A stretch of 64,000 nucleotides of DNA. Source: Cloeon dipterum. Its lineage: Eukaryota; Arthropoda; Insecta; Ephemeroptera; Baetidae. Within the stretch, counting starts at the first letter, position 1. Every line of letters starts with the position of its first letter. The translations under genes were made by a program, and so were the position numbers. Positions 55,025 through 64,000 of the stretch are shown in pieces. The DNA lies in assembly GCF_949628265.1 (NCBI RefSeq), contig NC_088788.1:7998001-8062000 (forward strand). Direction: 5' to 3'. A model generated the notes under the pieces. The model worked only from the letters and a program-made list of their open reading frames with translations, did not search any database and was not told the origin of the DNA.

Positions 55025-57644
55025 ATGTCGGCGATGAGCAAAATGCCTACGGATTTAAGACTCACAACTCTGTTCAACACTGAAACTGGGATGGAAAAGC
55101 AAATCGAAGCATTTCAATTTGCCAACGAATCAGTGCCAACAAGAGCTATTTACTCGTAAGAACGATTTATAGTAAAGGTGAAATCTCTGAACAAAATTTG
55201 CAGGCCCTACTTCCACACGATGAAGACGTACGCGTTGAGGACGGATGGAGTAAATTGCTGGGGACAAGCCGCTCACATTTTGATCAGGTACAAGACGCAT
55301 GGATCGTGGAAAAATCTTGAACAGCAAATTCGCTCGACGGATGCCACCGTTTTGTGCCAGGAAAATATTTCAAAAGAGAGAAAAAGACAAATGCTCATGG
55401 TAATTCATAAGGAAATAATTGTGATTCTCCGGTCTGTAGAAAAAAACAAATCTTTTTAGGGTGCTTCATACTCAAACCCCGACGTAGCGAACTTTTTGTT
55501 GGATGGCCAGGTCCTGATCGAACTACCTTTCCAACCAGATTTGCTTCATCACTGGCTAGCAGTTGCTTATAACTTTGTCTTGCACTTCGAAAGAGATATG
55601 CTCAAGTTTTACAATATTCCGGTGCCTGTGAAGTTCAAGCGACGGTTGCTGAAATTGCACAAGTTGCTCGGGTCCACTAAAAAGTACGTCGGATTTTTGT
55701 TCGACTACTTGCAGTACCAGATAAATGACGAAGGAGAAATTTTCGTCGGAAACCTTCGGATTTTTTCCAAAATTGAAGCGAAGGTCGTGAAATTCTTGAC
55801 GTTTTGGCTTCGTGGAGGCGGAGAAAAGAGCTTAAAAGCATTGGCATCATTGTGTTGGAAGAATCTAGACACTGTTAGATACTTTGAGTTAGATAGGGAA
55901 AGAATGCCGTTAGACAAGAGGAACTTCATGTACAACTTGAAATTCTGGGCAGGGCCCGGTAAAGATCTGAAGTTGTTCGGCCACTCCAATGAAATTTTGG
56001 TTGGAGAACTGGATCGTAATTTGATGTACCACGAGTTGCGTCATTCAAACGCTAAATACCAAGAATATTTGAAATTGTTAGGTTTGAACATCTGCAAGGC
56101 CGATTTAACGAAAGTCAACAAATTAACCTTCTCAATATTTTGTTATAAATATTTAGACGATGAGTGCTTGGGTAAGTTAAATGTTATTTTCATTTAAATT
56201 TCAAACTAATATACCGTTTTTTAAAGAATGGCTTGATTTTTTAAGAGTCAACTCCAATAAGCATCAGAATTAATGGAATGCTTTCTAAAAGTCTCTCCCA
56301 CAGAGCTCAGATAGAATTTCTCGACAAAATTTATCAACAAATTCAGGATTTCACCGATTTACCAAACAACGTCTTCGAATTTCATTCAAACATGAGCGAA
56401 AAAAAGGTCTGCAAAATTTTAAGAAAGATTCATACCCCGCATAATTTCCTAAGCTATGAAATTAAACTTTGTGCACGTTTTTCTGGAAAACTCACAACAA
56501 CGTGTCCCGAAGTTTCGACCAACCTTACGATCATTGCTTGGGTATTTGAGGTAAAATTTCATTACAAATTAACTGGAAATCCTTTTTAAAATTTGTGTTA
56601 GGAGCCGTTGATCGATTATACCGTTAATTTGTAATTTTTTGTTTATTTCCATACATTGCACTTTTCTAGAATCAATCCTGCTCGTGTGCAATCTTCTAAA
56701 AAGATGGTCACGTGAAAATGCGCGAGCAACCAAGTTTGCGTCAATATTGCGACATAATTTGCATTACTTGAAAACAAACTCTTGACACTCGTACGGCAAT
56801 CCAAAGAGAGCTTTATTTTTCCAACATTCAGACGCCATCTTGGATCTGCGCACTGAGATTAATTTTATCGCACATCTGGCCCCCGCTGTAAAAACCTGAA
56901 TCGGTTCAGCCAATACTGGTGGAAGGAAATTTCAAGGAAAATCTTTGCTGCTACGATTTCAACATGTCTAAATGAATCTTTTCACACAAAAAATCCAATC
57001 CCGAAAAATTGTGAATTAATTAACAGCATCTGTTGGCGGCTCCAAACACTTTATTATACTGTTAATTTAATATTTAAAATGTATTTTTATTTATTTGTTT
57101 ATAGGCCAGAATCAAGAAATTAGTAGTCGACTGTATCGTTCAGCATCACAAAATTAAAGATTTCACCAAGCAGAAAAACGAGATTTTGAGAGACTGGCAA
57201 TTGTTGCAGTGCTTGGTTCCGTGTTTCGCGGTGTCATTGCTAGACCTCAATGTTTCCGACGAGCTGTATGACAACGACACAAAAGATTGGTACGTCAAGT
57301 TCATCCACGAACTCATTTTCACATATGATGGCCATGGGGAGGGAATAAGAAAATCGTCAATGGACAACATCATGGAAGACGTTCGCAAAAATCCTGAACT
57401 CGCGGAATCGATTTCGGATAAAAACGGAACGGACAAGCTAAGAGGAGAGTTTGATAGAATCGCCAGTAATTTCCTTGGCAAGATCGCAGGCCTGAAGGTT
57501 ATACACAGGAGGATTGAAGAAAGTGGTTTTTTCCCAGCGCTGTTCGAGGCAATGAACACAAATAGCGTTCGATGGAATTGGATGATGTGGGACTTTTTCC
57601 GCAGATTCAAAATGGCATTGGACAAGTCTGAAATAAAATCTTAA
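55025..57644 (+). CDS. Unrecognised 627-aa protein, five exons
   Basis: Exons are 55025-55155, 55204-55399, 55460-56171, 56246-56550 and 57105-57644, which sum to 628 codons including the stop with consistent phases (2,0,1,0). I do not recognise the family. There is no signal peptide or membrane helix, so it is probably cytoplasmic or nuclear. The N-terminal part has TYALRTDGVNCWGQAAHILI. Exon 3 is a long conserved-looking block rich in leucine, lysine and aromatics (LLHHWLAVAYNFVLHFERD; LLGSTKKYVGFLFDYLQYQ). The C-terminal exon is mostly helical and charged. Intron 4 is 554 bp and contains a short dispersed block (GCATCTGTTGGCGGCT near 57030, also near 63670). The start was chosen as the first ATG of the open exon; a second ATG lies three codons in. 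AATAAA overlaps the stop region. Confidence 0.65.
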
Positions 57645-58172
57645 GCTGTATATACATTAACCATGAAATTTGAGCTCTTTCATTAATTTTTTGTCTCCAC
57701 GAACTATTGAAAATAATTATATAATTTTCCGAGTTCCGAAACAAAGTTGATAAGTTCAATTAACGCAGAAAACATAATAACTGTATATCGATGTCTTTAA
57801 CAGATGACAAATCGCTGGGTTTTAATTTTTTTCTTATCAGTATTTCATCTATATATTCTGCGGCATCTACGCAATAGTACTGAAACATTCACGTCATATT
57901 CTTTTCATTATATTGTTTAATGACGTCTGTAAAATTGTTTAAATATATTTTAAACCCCCGGACGATATTATCTACTAATTCAGTTTGTTTTCATTGCGCG
58001 AAAACCACCATCGAACGTCATTTTACAACTCTGTCGAGCTTAACTCTAAGCGCACGCATTGTCGATAATCTTGATAATCTAATTAATCATTAAGAAACAT
58101 TGAGAATTTTGTGATAAAGATTTCAGATAAAAGGCAGCGTTCTCTAGGTCTGGAAAGTAATTTTTATCCATC
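57645..58172. other. Intergenic, promoter side of first protease homologue
   Basis: AT-rich. GATAAAAG near 58136 is a poor TATA candidate, being only about 37 bp before the start codon. No gene is seen. Confidence 0.4.
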
Positions 58173-60472
58173 ATGCTGTGCAGATCAGTGCTAATTTTTG
58201 CGTGCTGTGCCGCTTTAGCCGTTGGTGAGTTTAACGAAAAAATATCATTGTTCTTTTTTAACAAAACAGTCATTACATTCCCGCCATGAGTTAAATACAC
58301 TGAAATTTTTCCTTAAAGAGTGTTGAGACACTCTGATTGGGCTATTCAAGGATTTCCACCATTTTTACTGTCTTCATTTTTTATTGTTCTGACAGAGTAA
58401 TTCTCTGCTGCTCACTTTTTGCACGGAATAAAGCCATTTTTACTTTTAATATATGAAAATTAAATTCAAATAAGTAAATATCTGGATTATTTTAATTAAA
58501 ACGGCTGCGTCATTAATTTTTCCTAAATTTATTAAAAAATTAGCACTAACTATAACAGATTGTATACATATATTTCAGTAAATTTGCAGTCATGGATCCA
58601 TGAGCATTTCTCTATAAGGAGAAAGGCTTCTCCAGCCTCAAATCTGTATTATTTTCATATAAGGATTCAGCCTCTCAAAATTGAAAATCGGCACAAATAA
58701 AAAAAACAATTTTGCCTTTTATATAATGAATTTCTTGAATTCCATTTTCTACCTCCAAAATTTGCCTAGAAATATCTACAAAATTGACTTTCACAAGTGA
58801 AAATAAAAATAATTTGACTGGAAAATCGACTAAAATAATTTTGGACTAAAATTTCGGCTTAAAATAAAGTTGCGATAAATTATCCCAACTTCAAACATTG
58901 ATTATAGTTTTTTGCCTTTACTTTTAAACCGATTTAGACGATTTTTGACTGATATACAGAATGTTTAAGTGGTTTAAGAGTCGATAATTTGCGCTCATTT
59001 GACAATCCCATTTCGATATTAAGCTTAGAAACAAACATAGGTCATTTTAAATCCACGCATTCCTTCTTATTTTGCATTTTTAATCTGTTAATTAAGGTGA
59101 TCTACCAAAATCTAGTAAGATCGCAGGAGGATCACCGGCTGTGTTGGGCGAATTCCCGTGGCACGTGTCCATCCAACTGAAGAATTTCTATCTAACTGAT
59201 GATCTTTGGGCGCATTGGTGTGAGGGTGCCATCGTCTCTAGGGAATATATCTTGACCAACGCAGGGTGTATTTAGTAAGCTCAATATCCAATTATGTTTC
59301 ATTTAATTTAATTAACATGCCACTTTTTTATTCCTGACATAGTTCCATTCATGAATTGCGCGTTGTGTCAAGCACCTTGGATTGGAAAATTTTCGATATG
59401 GTTCACAATGTGACTGAAATGGTGCGGGATGAAGTAGAGCTAGGAAGACGCCTCTCCCTGTGGAAGGTGGATCCGCCGTTTGAATTTGACAACCACACAA
59501 GAGCCGTCCAGTTGCCCGCTCGGTTCGCAGAGTCTCTTCCGGGAACTGAAATGACTGTGTCAGGATGGGGCCAATTCGTGAGTTTTGAAATTATGAAGGA
59601 AATATTATTTAGGATTATATCTTGCTGATATGGATATAAATACTATTTATTTTTAATTAAAATTACATTAATGTCGCTCTGATAATACTATTTTAATATG
59701 TATATCTCACTAAATGATATTCCTTATTTTTATTCGTCAAGTTCTTCATAAATTAAAATGCCTCCATATTTTCTAAAAGCTCGATTACAACGTTATTTTG
59801 TTAATAAGTTGATTCATGCAGTTTTTAAGTTTAAAATTATTAAAAGAAGTAAAGAGTTGAATTAAATATATTTATTTAAACTTTTCCCTAATGGAAAAAT
59901 TAGAGTTTATCAGCTTAGATATTTGAATGAAATTTTTCTTCAAGTTTTTATCAATTTTACTGACCAAAATCCAAACCACCACCCAAAACGACATATCGAT
60001 CAAGTAAATCTATCAAATTCATGATGATTGTAATAAAATTTGCTATGAAAAACGGTTTTAAAGCATTTATCATGAATTCCCCTAACGTGATTTTATTCTT
60101 CTAGAGCTCAGAAGTTCATTGAATTTGTCAAATTTGTCAAAATTATCCCCCTTACTTACTAATTTTTGCGGTTTAATTTTACTCATTTAGATGCCATCAG
60201 AGCCAATTGACATCTTGGAAAAGTATCGAGCGCCGATCGAGTCGAGGGCTTTGTGCTCGATCCGGTTTCCTGGCTACGACTGGCTGTACCACATCTGCGT
60301 CGACGTTGCCAGAAACGAAACCGTTTGCTCTCGACGAGGGTTTGGTGCTCCGCTCGTGTACAATGGCGAGCTGCGCGGCGTCTTCCACAATAAATACGAC
60401 TGCAATCTACCAGAAATCTACACGGAGGTCTCCCTCTTCCGTGACTGGATCTACAGAATCACCGGCGTTTGA
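58173..60472 (+). CDS. Trypsin-fold serine protease homologue, catalytically dead (gene N)
   Basis: Four exons: 58173-58224, 59097-59274, 59343-59577 and 60191-60472, 248 aa, phases 1,2,0. Signal peptide MLCRSVLIFACCAALAV. The chymotrypsin-like (S1) domain starts after KSSK at IAGGSPAVLGEFPWHVSIQ. The three catalytic sites are altered: TAAHC is TNAGC (His lost), the DIALL region is RRLSLWKVDPPFEF (Asp lost), and GDSGGP is RGFGAP (Ser lost). SGWGQ and the C-terminal EIYTEVSLFRDWI are conserved. Such homologues in arthropods act as cofactors or regulators in haemolymph cascades; its particular role is unknown. It carries no clip domain. Exon phases equal those of the next gene, its tandem duplicate. 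AATAAA at 60527. Confidence 0.85.
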
Positions 60473-61178
60473 ATTATTTAGAAGCTAAAAATAATATTGC
60501 TTTTGTATAAATTAATTTTAGACAAAAATAAATTATTTATTGTCTTGAGTTTATTGTTTTTTTCTCCTTCTCAAATTCACAAGCAGATCTTATTGATTCA
60601 TTCAATTGTTCATGGCTCAATTTTACATGGTTTTTCTGGAAGAAGGATATTTTGTGTCACCGATTAATCCATAACAAATATATCTTATGAAATATCGCGC
60701 CTCACCCCACTTGCAACCCATAATTTACTTTTCCATTTCATTTTTCACAGATTCAAATTTACGCAAATTACTATCGATAATTTATTTACTCAGCAAACTT
60801 GTTTCTTACAATTAATTTCTAGATTTCATGTCACATGAGCATTATTCGGTTTTTACGTATTTTCCTTGTTAGATTAGATTTCTTCAACGAAACTGAATGC
60901 AATTCTAAGATAGACACGTTTTCCTCATAACGTTTTTATGGCATGAAAATAAAGCTCATCGTCCTCCTGAAATCAGGTTATGAACGTTCCACGAACGCAA
61001 ATAAAATAAATAAGGATGAAGAAAAATTACACAGAAAATATAGACTTCTTTTATTAAATTTACTGTCGTCAAGAGCTTTATAGCATGATTAGATGCTGTG
61101 CATCACCAAAAGATAATGATTTTTATATATAAAGCTCAGCGTTACGAGGACTGTTATCGTTAATTGCAATTATCCAGC
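60473..61178. other. Intergenic between the two protease homologues
   Basis: Contains the polyadenylation signal of the first gene (60527) and, at its right end, TATATAAAG at 61126-61134, 45-53 bp before the next start codon, a good TATA candidate. No gene. Confidence 0.5.
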
Positions 61179-63225
61179 ATGCTGGGCAACATCGTCGTGT
61201 TGATTATGGCGTGCTGCGCAACCCTAGCCTGCGGTAAGAGTCCAATAATTGTTTCCATTATGCTACAGCATCCGTTAAAGAATTAAAAAAAAAAATCAAC
61301 CAACAAAGTTGAAAACTCATTTTTTATGCCACAAATCAGGAAATCCGCTGGAGTTGCAGCAAAGCCTGGCAAAGGCGAGTAATCTGCAGGCCTTTGGGGG
61401 CATACCGGCTACAAGAGGCGAATTCCCATGGCACGTCTCCCTCCAGCATTTTTCTACCTCAGGAGGCTGGTTCCACAGGTGCGATGGCACCATCATCTCG
61501 GAATCGTACGTCATTGCCTCCGCTCTACTTTGCTCTCCGTAAGTTTCTTTAATGTATGCTAAATTTCTCCTCCAAAATTTGTATTAATTTTTATAACAAT
61601 TTCTCACTGAAAAAATAAATAAATTATTTAAATATCAAGAGCACAAAATTTATCTCGTAGGCCAATTGTAAAAATAAATGGTGCATTCGATTCCTCCTAG
61701 TTAAAATAATTTTAAAGTTATCAGTCGAGGTCATATGGCACAATTTTCTGAATATTAATTGTTTTTCGTACTTTTAAAAATAATTACCCAATTTTTAAAA
61801 AATGAGCAGCCTTTCCAAATAAGTTTTAAAGTAGGTATGGATATTTCACAATGGAATTTACCCTAGTTTTTTTTAACAAATTCCACTTAGAGCTTAAAAA
61901 ACACGAATATTTATCTTGGTAAATTTAATCACCGTTAAATTTTAGGGCTTAACGCGTCAGAATTGCTATCAACTCGTCTCGTCCTTCCTTAATAAAATAA
62001 AGGGTTGATAAATCCCTCCCGGTTCTAAAATGATTTATTAAATGGTTTAAAACTCACTCTAAATAATTAATTTGATTTCATGCCTCATTTTAATTTAGTC
62101 CCTTTAGTGGATCCAAAGAAAATATGCGCGCAGTGGCCGGCACCTTGGAGTGGAAGCGGCCTCGTTCGATTCACAACGTAACCGCAATTATAGAAGATGG
62201 CGATGTTCGAAGCGGCTCTGGATTTCTGGCCCTGTTCAAAGTGGACCCACCGTTCCAATTCGACTGCTACACGAAAGCCGTGCAGCTGCCCGATCATTTC
62301 ATTGAGTCTTTGCCGGGCACAGTCATGACGACCACAGGCTGGGGCCACATGGTGAGAGTTGTGAATCGTAATTTCATATAAATTGCCTGCGTATTTTTTC
62401 AGTTTTGTGATTTAAAATGGCTTTTCTCGAATCTTATACACTATGACTAATTATTATTTTTATTTGAAAAGCGTAAAGCAAATAGAGACGTTCTGGAAGG
62501 TGTTCACTCAAAATATTGAGAAAAAAATTAAAATTTCCCGGATTTTACGGCTTTTTTAACCATTTATTAAAAAGATCAACACTTCATTTAGCGTAGATTT
62601 ATACGTCAAACAATAATTTTCTGGGCACTAACCCTTTCTATCCCTCTTCCACCCATCTGAAAAAAGTAACTCTTGTCTAAAAATGGTTTAACGGAATTTT
62701 TCGTTTTGGAAATTTTCACTTTTTAAAATACTCGTGATTTTTCTGAGCAATGAGTAAAGCTGGACATTTTCGACGGTTGCTATTTCAAAATTCTCTTATG
62801 CTGCACGAGAATTTTGTTTTGGAGTTAAAAGTACATCTGATGAGGACGTGCTCTTTATATTTCTTTTTTTACAAAATTAGAGTGAATCCACTTAATGAAA
62901 TAACCTCAATCGTATTTTTTTTATTTAGATGCCTGATCAGTATGAACCGTCAGATATGCTCATGAAGTTCGAGCTATCGGTCGTGTCCAAAGCCGTGTGC
63001 TACAAGAAGAATGTAATTGAAATGCTACACTTTATGTGCGCCAATGAAGCCAGAAACGAGACCATCGGCAGTGGTGATTGCGTCCGTCGAGGCTGGGGCT
63101 CCCCGCTCATTTTCAACGGTGAACTGCGTGGTGTCCTCCTCCTTTTCCTAAAATGCGATGTGCCAGATCTGTACGTGGAGATCTCCCTCCTCCGCAGATG
63201 GATCTCATTGTACACCGGCGTTTGA
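61179..63225 (+). CDS. Trypsin-fold serine protease homologue, catalytically dead (gene O)
   Basis: Four exons: 61179-61233, 61340-61538, 62099-62351 and 62929-63225, 267 aa, phases 1,2,0 as in gene N. Signal peptide MLGNIVVLIMACCATLACG, then a short prosegment and AFGGIPATRGEFPWHVSLQ. Catalytic His is lost (TAAHC is ASALLC), Asp is lost (GSGFLALFKV) and Ser is lost (CVRRGWGSP in place of GDSGGP). The normal Ile/Val of the activation cleavage site is also absent (QAFGG), so zymogen activation by cleavage is doubtful. TTGWG and DLYVEISLLRRWI are conserved. Tandem paralogue of gene N. AATAAA at 63256. Confidence 0.85.
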
Positions 63226-64000
63226 TTTTATTTTTTGCTTTATGTAATACTTAGAAATAAAAGGGCTCACCGAATTCAATAATTTATTTTATATGTGGCC
63301 AATAAAGTGAATTGATAACTATAGAATAACAACCGAAAATTATATTACTACTACAATTGCAGTAATGGCTAGAATTGTAATTTGTTCATATTTTTAGTTT
63401 TAACAGTATTTTCTACTTGCCGTAATTCACCAGTTGCTGAAAACTAAAATCGGTTAAGCCAATCGCCGTAGAATCGCGAAAAACAATTTTTTTTAGAACT
63501 ATAAAAAATATTTTCCAACGTTTCTACAGCGAATGGCTCTGCTGATTTTGGTTTTCAGCCAGTCAAAAGAAAGCATATTAAGTGAAGAATGCAGAGTACC
63601 AGGATTGAGTCTGAAATTGCAGCGGAAGTTTCTTAAATTAAATTTATTACGAAAGTATACGGTGGCGCCATCTGTTGGCGGCTTCCAACACTAAAGGTTT
63701 ACATACGCAACTGGTATTTAAAAGTGTTTTTTTCTTACTTTCTCCAAAATTTATACCGCACTTGACCATATTTTCGTAGCAGATTCTGATTCCCCTTATT
63801 AAGATCTATCCAACGACGGTGCTTGAGACTTTTTGGAAAAACTTTATTTTTTGTTGTATAATAAAAAAGAGAGACCGTCCTCGCACCAGTTCAAAGTAAT
63901 TTTTCAACTATTTTTAATTTTCTATAATCATTGGAAAGGCCACAATTTACAATTATTGCCAACAGCGCTCAGATTTTATTTTAAAAAGTCAAGATAAAAA
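63226..64000. other. Right end of window, no gene seen
   Basis: AT-rich. 63655-63700 (GGTGGCGCCATCTGTTGGCGGC) echoes a short block in intron 4 of the 627-aa gene near 57020-57050. No coding exon is seen. Confidence 0.5.

Noticed and set aside
54742..55080. 112-codon minus-strand frame across the start of the 627-aa gene
   Set aside because: It overlaps the supported plus-strand exon 1 and its upstream region and has no signature.
57146..57625. 159-codon minus-strand frame
   Set aside because: Antisense shadow of the last exon of the 627-aa gene, which has in-frame splice support.
1..64000. Bacterial-type systems (operons, CRISPR arrays, phage or defence islands)
   Set aside because: Introns, signal-peptide exons, TATA boxes and AATAAA signals show a eukaryotic nuclear genome; no regularly spaced repeat array was seen.

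Overview
The window is eukaryotic and almost certainly from an arthropod, most likely an insect; I cannot name the species. It is AT-rich, its genes are split by short introns (often 60-100 bp) with clean GT/AG borders, and it is crowded with retroelement remains. Three kinds of real gene are recognisable: a tandem family of plexin-domain-containing (PLXDC/TEM7-like) membrane proteins, a lipocalin, and two trypsin-fold serine protease homologues. A fourth gene of 627 codons is intact but unrecognised.

About 0.6-54 kb is the PLXDC-like cluster. Seven copies look intact (5608-7032, 12561-13800, 18172-19655, 24757-26203, 29893-31247, 49809-51159, 52297-53826). One inverted copy lies on the minus strand (654-1824) without a visible last exon, one is a pseudogene (32796-34100), and a scrap of exon remains near 42.36 kb. 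Each intact copy has six coding exons with the same phases: signal peptide, N-terminal ectodomain (exons 2-4), PSI domain (exon 5), and transmembrane segment plus short tail (exon 6). I checked that the spliced exons sum to whole codons in every copy called intact.

Two further genes (35997-36582 and 39029-39593) reuse the same untranslated leader, signal-peptide exon and exon phases, but then switch to an unrelated third exon that in one copy encodes a small cysteine-rich secreted protein. Eight members of the cluster, including these two, are preceded by related copies of one promoter plus non-coding first exon ending at a strong splice donor. The whole cluster may therefore be regulated as a set.

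The spacers are duplicated with the genes. The flanks of the 5.6-kb and 18-kb genes match, those of the 12.5-kb and 29.9-kb genes match, and the two small secreted genes match each other. Comparing such paralogous flanks exposes later insertions: a LINE with a 14-bp target duplication, a GC-rich insert, a 5S rRNA-like scrap, and a nested foldback palindrome of about 1.2 kb.

From 44.4 to 46.6 kb a lipocalin gene sits inside the cluster. To the right of the cluster lie the unrecognised gene (55025-57644) and a pair of serine protease homologues that have lost all three catalytic residues (58173-60472 and 61179-63225). No CRISPR, tRNA or operon-like features are present.
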